Under the pieces are notes generated by a model, which saw only the letters and a program-made list of their open reading frames with translations, was not told the DNA's origin and did not search any database. From NCBI GenBank assembly GCA_947477565.1, contig CANJUR010000003.1, forward strand, positions 62,001 to 126,000: DNA of 64,000 nucleotides, given 5' to 3'. Positions 34,801-43,334 of the stretch are shown piece by piece. Origin of the DNA: Deltaproteobacteria bacterium. Its GTDB lineage: Bacteria > Myxococcota_A > Polyangia > Polyangiales > Ga0077539. The stretch's first letter is position 1. Every line of letters starts with the position of its first letter. The position numbers and the translations under genes are program-made.

Positions 34801-37728
34801 TTAGCGAGACGCGACGGTGGCGCTGAAGAGGAAGCTGCGACCGAGCTGCGGCATCGACCGCAGGCGCTCGTCGAACTCCCCGCTCACGGGCGTCACGTAG
34901 CGCCAGTCGAAGAGGTTGTAGACGCCGACGGCGTATCGGACGCCCCAGCGCTCGGCGCGCCCCGATAAGACAACATCCCAGACGACGCCGGGGCCCGTGC
35001 GGCCCTGCGCGGGGTCCGTCCCACGGTCGTTGCGGTCCCAGCGCGGACCCTCCACGGTGAGTCGGGACATGAGTGTGAAGAGTTCGGGCACCACCGGGAC
35101 GGCGGCACGCATGGAGAAGAGATGCTCGGGCGCGTTGGGAACTTCGCGCATCGCATCCTGCGGACCGCCCGTGGTGTCTGCGATGTAGCGCGAGCGTTGG
35201 AAGGAGTAGCTCGCGCTGACCATCCAGCCCTGACGCCACTCGCGCCGAAGTTCGGCCTCGCCGCCGATGGTGAGCACCGGCTCGCGGGTGTTCTCGTAAT
35301 GGATCAGCGCAGGATTGGCCGTTGACTCCCGGAGGGCGATGAGATTGTCGAGATAGTTCGCATACGTACTAACGAGCGCCGTCCAGGTGGTGCCGATGCG
35401 GTGCGAGAACTCGACTTCGCCTGACCAGACGGTCTCCGGGAGCAGCCCAGGGGCGGCCTCCTGAGTCTGCCCGCCGTCGTTGTAATAAAGCTCGTAGATG
35501 CTCGGCACGCGAAAGGCGCGCCCGGCCATCAGCTTCAGGTTGCCGCGCGCGTAAGGCCGCACGATCAGCGCCAGACGCGGGGCGGGAAGGGCCCTGCCGA
35601 GGGTGCTGAAGTACTCTCCGCGAATCGCGCCGGAGACCCGCACCCGATCGCTCGGCGTCCACTCGGCGGTCAGGTATCCCGCTGCGATGCCGAAGTTTCG
35701 CGAGTCCTGGAAGTCTTGCGGGAGGCGCACCCGGTCTTCGCGCACGAGGGCCGAGGTCTGCGTGGCTTCGAGGTGGTACTGCCCCTGCGTGCCGACGTTG
35801 AGCCGCAGCCCGCGCGCGACCTCGAAGGCGCCGCGAATCTCGCCCTCGACCCAGGTGCCGTCGAAGGTCTCGCGGCCGGGGTTGGTCGGGTCGTCCGTGT
35901 GCCGCAGGAGGCTCCGATATTCGTACCGGTTGATCGACGCGCGGGTCAGGAGTTGGGCCGTCTCGGAGAGCCTCGGTTCGAAGCGCAATTCGAGCATTCC
36001 GCGGGTGTCCACGAGGTACGTCCCGGCGAGCCCGGGCACCGTGTCGTAAGCCCCGGCAGGAACGTCCTTCCTCCGGGAATTCAAGGACCACTGCAGGGAA
36101 AGAGAGCGGTACCAGGCTCGGCCGAGGAGAGTTCCGGTTTCAAAGCCATCGACCCCGCGCGCGGTGCCGTCGAAGCCCGGTCCGGCGAGTTCCGGGAGGG
36201 CGAGGTCGCGACCGGGGCTGCGCGCGCCGGAGACCGAGAGCCACGCTCCTGCGTGGTCGTTGGCGCGATATCGTCCCATCACCCGGGCGCGCGCGACGCC
36301 CTCCTGATTCGTCGAGACGGTCCCTTCGACGCCGGTGGGTTCTTCGCGTCCGCGGCTGACCAGATTGACCACGCCGGAGAAAGCGCCGGTTCCATAGAGC
36401 ACCGAGCCCGGACCGCGCACCACCTCGATGCGCGCAAGGTCTTCGAGGTCCGTGCGCAGGTCGTAGCCGAGGTACGCGGAGTTGAGCCAGGAGTCGTTCA
36501 GGGGTGCGCCGTCGAGCAAGACCAGCACCCGGTTGCCGTAGTCCCCGGGGCGGCCGTATCCGCGAAATCCCACTGTGGGATAGTTGCGATCATCCGAGAG
36601 GAAGATGCCCCGCGTGCCGCGTAGCGCCTCCGCGACGGTCGGATAGGCCATCGCCCGTAGCTCGGCCCCGGAGATGATGCTCACCGAACTTGGTGCGTCT
36701 TCGATGGCCTCCACGGCGCGCGACGCCGCGGTGACCTCTTCGACCTGGCGCAACGCGAGGTCCAGGCGCACCTGGGCCCCCTCGGTCACCGAGACGGTTT
36801 GCTCGACGGTGCGAAATCCGGAGCGAGATACGCGCACACGGCGGATGCCGATCTGTGCATCCACGACCGCGGGCGTGAAGCCTACCGGGCGGCCGTCGAT
36901 CTCCACCAATGCGTCGCGCTCGTCGGCGCTCACCACCACGCTGCCGGTGACCGGCGACAGGGCTAGCGTGACGGCGCGGGTCTCCCTCGCGACCACCTCC
37001 ACGGCTTCGACGCGCGCCCGGTAGTTCTCCGCGGAAATGTGCAGCGTTCGCCGCCCCGGGGGCAGTTCCACATCGCACGGAACGACCCCGAGGACAGGAC
37101 CGCGCTCGTCGTCTGCGCGCACCGTGGCCCCGCGGACGTTTCCATCGACGTGGACACGGCCGACGATGCGGCGCAGCGAGAGGAGCACCGGAGCCTCGGC
37201 TCCGAGGCGCAGATCGACGCCCTCCACGGTGGCGGTTTCGTAGCCCTCGAGTTCAGCGATGACCCGCACGCGCCCCGGCGAAAACGCCAGAACCCGTGGG
37301 CTCACTCCGCGAGGGCCGAGGTCTCGACGGTCGATGTAGAGCGTCGCGCCCGGAGGATCGGTGGTGACTCGCACTGCCGCGACGAACGGGCTTACACGCC
37401 GCAGCGCCGCCTCGATGTTGGCACGCGCGACCGTCTCGGTTTCACTCCCGAGTGCGAGCAGATAGTACCGGTGCGCATCGGGATATCGATTGAGTTGTTC
37501 GAAGCTGCGAGCAATGTTGAAGAGCACATTGCGATTGGGCACGAGGCGATTGGAGACAAGAAAATGCTCCAGCGCTTCGCGAAAATCACCGCGACGATAG
37601 CGATCGGCGCCGAGTTCGAACTGCAGTTCGGCCTCGTCGGCGAGATCGTCGGCGCGGGCCGGAAAAGATGCGGCCATAACGATCGCCATCACCCAGCAGG
37701 GGTATTGACGGAAGAGAGCGCGGGTCAT
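34801..37728 (-). CDS. TPR-PEGA-TonB-dependent receptor fusion
   Basis: N-terminal signal and TPR-like repeats, three PEGA-like repeats (VTTDPPGATLYIDRRDLG, RVHVDGNVRGATVRADDERG, VVSADERDALVEIDGRPVG), then plug (LRGTRGIFLSDDRNYPTVGFRGYG) and beta-barrel. Start at ATG with upstream GGTGA. Confidence 0.88.
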   Translation of the reverse strand: MTRALFRQYPCWVMAIVMAASFPARADDLADEAELQFELGADRYRRGDFREALEHFLVSNRLVPNRNVLFNIARSFEQLNRYPDAHRYYLLALGSETETVARANIEAALRRVSPFVAAVRVTTDPPGATLYIDRRDLGPRGVSPRVLAFSPGRVRVIAELEGYETATVEGVDLRLGAEAPVLLSLRRIVGRVHVDGNVRGATVRADDERGPVLGVVPCDVELPPGRRTLHISAENYRARVEAVEVVARETRAVTLALSPVTGSVVVSADERDALVEIDGRPVGFTPAVVDAQIGIRRVRVSRSGFRTVEQTVSVTEGAQVRLDLALRQVEEVTAASRAVEAIEDAPSSVSIISGAELRAMAYPTVAEALRGTRGIFLSDDRNYPTVGFRGYGRPGDYGNRVLVLLDGAPLNDSWLNSAYLGYDLRTDLEDLARIEVVRGPGSVLYGTGAFSGVVNLVSRGREEPTGVEGTVSTNQEGVARARVMGRYRANDHAGAWLSVSGARSPGRDLALPELAGPGFDGTARGVDGFETGTLLGRAWYRSLSLQWSLNSRRKDVPAGAYDTVPGLAGTYLVDTRGMLELRFEPRLSETAQLLTRASINRYEYRSLLRHTDDPTNPGRETFDGTWVEGEIRGAFEVARGLRLNVGTQGQYHLEATQTSALVREDRVRLPQDFQDSRNFGIAAGYLTAEWTPSDRVRVSGAIRGEYFSTLGRALPAPRLALIVRPYARGNLKLMAGRAFRVPSIYELYYNDGGQTQEAAPGLLPETVWSGEVEFSHRIGTTWTALVSTYANYLDNLIALRESTANPALIHYENTREPVLTIGGEAELRREWRQGWMVSASYSFQRSRYIADTTGGPQDAMREVPNAPEHLFSMRAAVPVVPELFTLMSRLTVEGPRWDRNDRGTDPAQGRTGPGVVWDVVLSGRAERWGVRYAVGVYNLFDWRYVTPVSGEFDERLRSMPQLGRSFLFSATVASR

Positions 37729-37733
37729 GGGGT

Positions 37734-39275
37734 TCACCGATGCAGGCGGATGTCGGAATCGACCGAAGGAGTGACTACGGGACGCACGGGCCGCCGTGCT
37801 CGAGGGTCGACGTGCACGGGCCGCGGAAGACCGGCCGGCAAGGGGAGGGCGACGACGGGCGTCTCCTCGGGCACCAGCGTTGCCACGGTGCGGACGGATG
37901 CTTCGCGGGAGGCTCCCGCCGAGAGCGCGAAGGGCTGATGGCCTGGGTGACGCAGCACGAAATGTCGGGGGGCTGCGGCCGCCGCGGCGTTCTCGATCAT
38001 CACTCCGACCGGGGTGACGCCGAGAACATTGCCTCCCTCTACGACCGCCGCACCGGGCGGATCGGAGTCGATTTCCAATCGATATTGGGTCGGAGTCGAT
38101 GGCAGCGGCGCGGGTGACGTAACGCCCGATGATGTGGGACGCGACGAGAGCCTCGATTCAACGAAGATGCCTCCCGCGACCCCGAGGGTGCCGAGCGCCA
38201 GGATACTAAAGGCCAGCGGCAGGGAACGCCGCGACGCCATGGTTTGACCACGCGGAATCGTCGGGCTGAGCGCGCTCGGAACCGACAACGGCGGGATCGT
38301 TGGCTGAAGGCCCGGAAGCGTCGAGCGACCCACGGGCATGGCGCCCGAGAACTGGAGGCCGAGCAGTGACTCGCACTCTCGCAGCGCCAGAAGAACTTCA
38401 TCCATGGTCGCAGGACGCCCATCCGGCTGCTTGTCGAGACAACGAAGCGCGAGCGCACCCAGCGGCTCGGGAACCACCGCCGCAGGGTTGCGTTCATGGA
38501 AAGGTGGAACGGGAGTGTGCAGGTGGGCCATGAGCACATGGACGGCATTGTCGCCCTCGAAGGGCGTCCGAGCGCAGAGGCACTGATACAGAATCACGCC
38601 GAGTGAATAGATGTCCGTGCGAAGATCCACGCGCCCGTGGGCGATCTGCTCAGGCGACATGTAGCGCGGGGAGCCTAGAAACGACCCCTCCTTGGTCAGT
38701 TCTTCGGAGTCGTCCCGAAGCACCTTCACCAGACCAAAATCAAGGATCTTGATCGTCTCTTCGCCGGACTCGTCAGGCACCAGCATCACGTTGGAGGGCT
38801 TGAGGTCTCGGTGCACCACGCCCTGCCCATGCGCTTCCCGCAGTCCCTTCGCGATCTGTCGCACGACGGCGACGGTCGCCTCCGCACCGAGCGGCCCCTC
38901 CCGCTTCAGGCGTCGGTGAAGCGTCTCTCCAGGCAGAAACTCCATCGCCATGAAATAAGCCTCTTCGGCGAGACCCTCGATGCGTCCGTAGTCAAAGACC
39001 GTGACGATGTTGGGGTGCCGGAGCCGCGACAGAATGCTCGCCTCCAGAAAGAACCGCTTCTGAAACGCCGGGTCATCCTGCCCATCGGTGAAGCGCGTGT
39101 GCAGAACCTTCACGGCGACCACCCGACCGAGCGGCAACTGCTCGGCCCGGTAGATCTTTCCCATCCCGCCGCTCGCGACCTCCTCGATGACACGAAACTT
39201 TCCGTTCACCAACTGGCCGACGAGCGGATCAGGCCCTTCACGCTGCACCTTCGAAAGACGCTCGCCAGACGTCAT
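37734..39275 (-). CDS. Serine/threonine protein kinase with PEGA-like C-terminus
   Basis: ASGGMGKIYRAE, VAVKVLH, HRDLKPSNV, DFGLVK, MSPEQI; TM segment then SDPPGAAVVEGGNVLGVTP. Confidence 0.93.
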   Translation of the reverse strand: MTSGERLSKVQREGPDPLVGQLVNGKFRVIEEVASGGMGKIYRAEQLPLGRVVAVKVLHTRFTDGQDDPAFQKRFFLEASILSRLRHPNIVTVFDYGRIEGLAEEAYFMAMEFLPGETLHRRLKREGPLGAEATVAVVRQIAKGLREAHGQGVVHRDLKPSNVMLVPDESGEETIKILDFGLVKVLRDDSEELTKEGSFLGSPRYMSPEQIAHGRVDLRTDIYSLGVILYQCLCARTPFEGDNAVHVLMAHLHTPVPPFHERNPAAVVPEPLGALALRCLDKQPDGRPATMDEVLLALRECESLLGLQFSGAMPVGRSTLPGLQPTIPPLSVPSALSPTIPRGQTMASRRSLPLAFSILALGTLGVAGGIFVESRLSSRPTSSGVTSPAPLPSTPTQYRLEIDSDPPGAAVVEGGNVLGVTPVGVMIENAAAAAAPRHFVLRHPGHQPFALSAGASREASVRTVATLVPEETPVVALPLPAGLPRPVHVDPRARRPVRPVVTPSVDSDIRLHR

Positions 39276-39377
39276 GAAACGCCTCGCGCCCCTTCGCTCG
39301 GCTTCATTCGTTCCGCCCTGCGCACGGGCGGACACTACCCCAACCCTGCGCCGCGCCGCCATCCCGCTCCGTACGAC

Positions 39378-39406
39378 TTGAAAACGATAACGGATCTCAG
39401 TATACA
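39378..39406 (+). promoter_or_regulatory. Candidate sigma70 promoter for bfd
   Basis: TTGAAA-N17-TATACA about 34 bp upstream of the bfd ATG. Confidence 0.6.
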
Positions 39407-39439
39407 TGTCGGTAGCTTCAACCTGGAGATGTCCTCCCG

Positions 39440-39649
39440 ATGATCGTTTGCGTTTGCCATGGCGTGCCCTGCAGCAAGATCAGGTTGGTGGTTCGCGAGG
39501 GCGCGGAGACCATCGATGCGGTGGGCGCAGCGTGTCGCGCGGGGACTGACTGCGGCTCCTGTCGCGAAATGATTGAAGAGATCATCGAGGAGACGGCCCC
39601 ACTGGCGAGCCGCGCTCGCGCACGTCAGTCGCTACGCATGGCGGGCTGA
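39440..39649 (+). CDS. bfd: Bacterioferritin-associated ferredoxin
   Basis: MIVCVCHGV...CRAGTDCGSCREMIEEIIEE: CxC plus CxxC BFD-type [2Fe-2S] motif. Confidence 0.9.
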   Translation: MIVCVCHGVPCSKIRLVVREGAETIDAVGAACRAGTDCGSCREMIEEIIEETAPLASRARARQSLRMAG

Positions 39650-39730
39650 GAACGCCAATCACTGCCTTCGAAGAATTTACCGGGCTCGCTTGAGCGCCCT
39701 CTGGTACCCATCGGGTTCCAGGAGGTTCTC

Positions 39731-40201
39731 ATGAAGGGTCAAGCGGCGATCATCGATCTGCTCAATGCAGTGCTGACGGCAGAGCTCACTGCCATCAACG
39801 AGTATTTCATTCACGCCAAGATGTGCCGCAACTGGGGCTACCTGCGGCTGGCTGATTACGTGAAGAAGGAGTCCATCGACGAAATGAAGCACGCGGACAG
39901 GATCATCGAGAGGATCCTGTATCTGGAGGGGATTCCGAACCTCCAGCGGCTCAACAAAGTGAACGTCGGGGAGACTGTCCCGGAGCAGTTTCGGCTAGAT
40001 CTCCAACTGGAGAAAGACGCCCTCGTTCGCCTCAACGACGGCGTGAAGCTCTGTCGTGATCTCGGTGACAACGGGACCGAATCGCTGCTGAAGGACATCC
40101 TCGTCGGCGAAGAAGAGCACGCTGATTGGCTGGAGACGCAACTCGGTCTCATCGAGCAGATTGGCGAGCAGAACTACCTCGCCCAGCAGCTTCACGGTTG
40201 A
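39731..40201 (+). CDS. bfr: Bacterioferritin
   Basis: [80 protein letters not shown]. Confidence 0.95.
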   Translation: MKGQAAIIDLLNAVLTAELTAINEYFIHAKMCRNWGYLRLADYVKKESIDEMKHADRIIERILYLEGIPNLQRLNKVNVGETVPEQFRLDLQLEKDALVRLNDGVKLCRDLGDNGTESLLKDILVGEEEHADWLETQLGLIEQIGEQNYLAQQLHG

Positions 40202-40226
40202 TCCGAAGGTCGGCCGTCGGCGGGTC

Positions 40227-41150
40227 TCAATAGACCATTCGGTTGCCCGGCGGCGGTGCGAATCCTCCGGGAAACGGCTCCGCCGACCGACGCAACTCCA
40301 CTTCATTCTCTTCCATCTCCAGGTCGGCACCGCGCTCGGCGAAGAGCGCCACTCCGATGACCCCGACGTTGCGCCCAGAGCCGCGCTCGTCCGCGTAAGA
40401 CCCATCGACCCCCCCGAAACGAAACGCGGCGACTGAGGTTGTGCTGCGACGGAAGCCCTCGACGACGATGCTCCCGTGCGGGCGCACCAGATATCCACGG
40501 TGATCAGTGCTGCCTGATTGTCCGTTGATGACGTCCAGGCCGTCTACGCTGAGCACGGCCTCGATGCGCGCCGGGGTGTGGTTTTCCAGCACGATCGAGT
40601 AGCGGTGTCCTGGCTCGCCGATGACGAAGGCCTCGCCGCCGCTCAAGAAGCCCGGGAGAACCTCGCCGGACTCTCCACGCAGAGAAATCCGGATGCCATC
40701 GCGGTGCACCGAGAGCCAACCGAAGCGCTCGCGGCGTGCCTGCATCTCCGACAGTCGGGCGTCGTTGTAGTGGAGCGTCGCGACCTCGAAAGGCCGGTCG
40801 GAGCCGCGCTCAAAAGCAGTGGTGCGCACTGAGGAGTAGCGATCCTCGCCCCAGTGGGTCGCGAGCCCGGGGCGCAGACCGGACGGGATCTCTACGGTCG
40901 GCGCTGGGGATTGATCGCGCGGGCTGTCGCCATCCGCAGACACGCGGTCGGACGAGACCGATGCCTCAACATGGGTAGGCGAGGAGCTTGGGCGAGCAAC
41001 GCCGCTGCCGTAGACCGGTGACGCAACGGATGCCGAACCGGGCGTATGGGCGGACCGATCACTGCCGCCCGGGAGGACGTAGGACGAGTGGACTCCGCAG
41101 CCCGCGACGACGGCTGCGATGATCGGAAATAGAACAAAGTAGCGCTTCAT
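40227..41150 (-). CDS. Hypothetical lipoprotein
   Basis: MKRYFVLFPIIAAVVAGCGVHSSY lipobox. Confidence 0.65.
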   Translation of the reverse strand: MKRYFVLFPIIAAVVAGCGVHSSYVLPGGSDRSAHTPGSASVASPVYGSGVARPSSSPTHVEASVSSDRVSADGDSPRDQSPAPTVEIPSGLRPGLATHWGEDRYSSVRTTAFERGSDRPFEVATLHYNDARLSEMQARRERFGWLSVHRDGIRISLRGESGEVLPGFLSGGEAFVIGEPGHRYSIVLENHTPARIEAVLSVDGLDVINGQSGSTDHRGYLVRPHGSIVVEGFRRSTTSVAAFRFGGVDGSYADERGSGRNVGVIGVALFAERGADLEMEENEVELRRSAEPFPGGFAPPPGNRMVY

Positions 41151-41209
41151 GGGGTTCACCTTTCGCGGGGGTGAACGTGGGCGGGGTTGCGCGGCTTACA
41201 GGGGTCGGG

Positions 41210-41854
41210 TCACGTTCCGGGAGGGCAGGGGTTGTAGGCCGCGCGACCGCGGAGACGAATCTTACCCGTCTCGATAATCGCAGAGGCGCCGAGGTCGGGC
41301 GCACGGATGCCAAATACCGCGATGAACCACCCATCATTCCAGGGCGTGATGACCGCGTTTTCGAGGGTGCTGAGCCCCAGGGAGCGCGGGTTGACGGTGC
41401 GAAACTGCCCGCTCGCGGAGACCACCGAGAGGGTGCCACCGCGGTTGTCCGCGCGGGCTCCGCGGGTAGAGATCTCCGCCCGCGTGAGCGGCGCGTCGAA
41501 CTCCGGCTGTGACGGTCGCTCGCGAGGCGCGTCTGCGACCTCGATCACCCGAACGAACGACGTCAGCGGGTCGATGGAGTAGCAACGCGGTGCGCCGCGG
41601 GAGAGGCCGCAGAGCTCGAGCTGATTCCCCAGAATACGCGCCCGGGTGGTTTCGAAATCGGTGGGAAAACAGGCGTGCGCGTCGGCCTGATCTGCGACCA
41701 GAGGAGGCAGTTCTGGGCGGACGTGTGCGGCGCGCGGCGCGACGGACGAGGCGTCACCCGCAGACGATGGGTTGCGTGCGAGGCAGCCGCCCAGGAGAAG
41801 GAAAACGACGCCAGGGGGGAGTGATCGCGGGCTCACGGCCGGGTGGACTAGCAT
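41210..41854 (-). CDS. Hypothetical lipoprotein
   Basis: VVFLLLGGCLARN lipobox-like segment. Confidence 0.55.
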   Translation of the reverse strand: MLVHPAVSPRSLPPGVVFLLLGGCLARNPSSAGDASSVAPRAAHVRPELPPLVADQADAHACFPTDFETTRARILGNQLELCGLSRGAPRCYSIDPLTSFVRVIEVADAPRERPSQPEFDAPLTRAEISTRGARADNRGGTLSVVSASGQFRTVNPRSLGLSTLENAVITPWNDGWFIAVFGIRAPDLGASAIIETGKIRLRGRAAYNPCPPGT

Positions 41855-41918
41855 CGTTCGCGAGGGGCTGCGCGGACGTTGGCGTCACCGGGGCGCAGCC
41901 AGTACCTTCGCGCCCGAC

Positions 41919-43334
41919 ATGAACCGATCGGCACGTCGTCTGGGGCATTGGTTGTTCGCGGTGTCTTCCCTGCTCGCGTCGGGTGGCGCCTCGCAGCAGA
42001 GGCCCGCCCGAGAGCCAGCGGGGCCGTCTGCGCTGCAGATTCCCATCCAGCGCGAGCGACTCGAAAACGGCCTTCGGCTGGTGCTCTCGCCAGACCATTC
42101 GGTTCCGACGGTGGCTATCGCGCTCTATTATGATGTCGGTGCGCGGGTCGAACCGCAGGGGGAAACAGGCTTCGCACACCTCTTCGAGCACCTGATGTTT
42201 GAAGGGACCGAAGGCCTCCCCAAGGGCGAGTTTGACCGACTGCTCTCGCGCGTCGGCGCTGACTCCAACGCCACCACTTCGGAAGACCGCACCAACTACT
42301 TCGAGCAGCTTCCCGCGCACGCGCTCGAACTCGGCCTCTGGCTGGAAGCTGACCGTATGCGCGCCCTCGCGATCACCCCGGAGGCCTTCGAAAACCAGCG
42401 TCTCACGGTGATGGAAGAGCGTCGGCAGTCTTACGAAAACCGCCCGTATATGCGCTCGTTTCTGCGGCGCGACGAGGTCTTCTACGACGGATACTTCCCG
42501 TACTCCCACAGCACCATCGGTGACGTTCGCGACCTGGAAATGCCTGGCATCGCACCGACCGATCAGATCGCGCGCGTGCGTGCCTTCCACACCCGCTTCT
42601 ACGCACCGGACAATGCCGTCCTCGCCATCGCCGGGGACTTCGAACCCGCCGAAGCGCTCGCGATGGTGCGGCGGTACTTCGGGGACATCCAGACCCGGCG
42701 CGGCCAGCCCTGGGAAGACCCGGGCTATCAGCCGCCCGTGGGCGAACGCACGGAGTCGATGGTCGATCCGCACGCCGAGGCGCCGGGCTTTCATATCGCG
42801 TGGCACATCCCGCCGCGGCGCACCCCTGATCACTACCCCCTCGAGGTGCTCGCGACGGTCCTTGGTGGAGGGCAATCGTCGCGGTTTTATCGAACCCTGG
42901 TGCACGATCGCGAACTGCTCTCGGAGGTTTCCGTAGACACGGAAGATCGTCGCGGCCCCGACCTCCTGGCCGTATGGGCGATCTGCTCGCAGGGACACAC
43001 CCCAGTGGAGGTTCGGCAGGCGCTCGACGCGATCGTGACGGACGTCGTCGCCCGTGGAATCACCGCCCGGGAACTCGAAAAGGCGAAGAACAACATCCGC
43101 GCTGCGTTCGTTTTCGGGCTGCAGCGACCGCTCGAAAGAGCAGAATTCCTGGGAATGTCGGAGCTCTACGACAACGACCCCTCGGTGGTGAACACCGAAC
43201 TGGCCCGCTACGAGGCAGTGACCCTCGCGGACGTCCGTCGGGTCGCGGCGCAGTACCTCCTCCCGACGAACCGCATCGTGCTCGAAGTGACGCCGCCTAG
43301 CGCGAGCGACCGAAATCAGGGAGCGAGCGAATAA
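41919..43334 (+). CDS. M16-family zinc metallopeptidase
   Basis: HLFEHLMFEGTE (HxxEH) and the downstream M16 fold region. Confidence 0.93.
   Translation: MNRSARRLGHWLFAVSSLLASGGASQQRPAREPAGPSALQIPIQRERLENGLRLVLSPDHSVPTVAIALYYDVGARVEPQGETGFAHLFEHLMFEGTEGLPKGEFDRLLSRVGADSNATTSEDRTNYFEQLPAHALELGLWLEADRMRALAITPEAFENQRLTVMEERRQSYENRPYMRSFLRRDEVFYDGYFPYSHSTIGDVRDLEMPGIAPTDQIARVRAFHTRFYAPDNAVLAIAGDFEPAEALAMVRRYFGDIQTRRGQPWEDPGYQPPVGERTESMVDPHAEAPGFHIAWHIPPRRTPDHYPLEVLATVLGGGQSSRFYRTLVHDRELLSEVSVDTEDRRGPDLLAVWAICSQGHTPVEVRQALDAIVTDVVARGITARELEKAKNNIRAAFVFGLQRPLERAEFLGMSELYDNDPSVVNTELARYEAVTLADVRRVAAQYLLPTNRIVLEVTPPSASDRNQGASE

Noticed and set aside
41754-42998. 414-aa minus-strand ORF antisense to the M16 peptidase
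   Set aside because: Shadow of a gene with HxxEH motif; product has no motifs.
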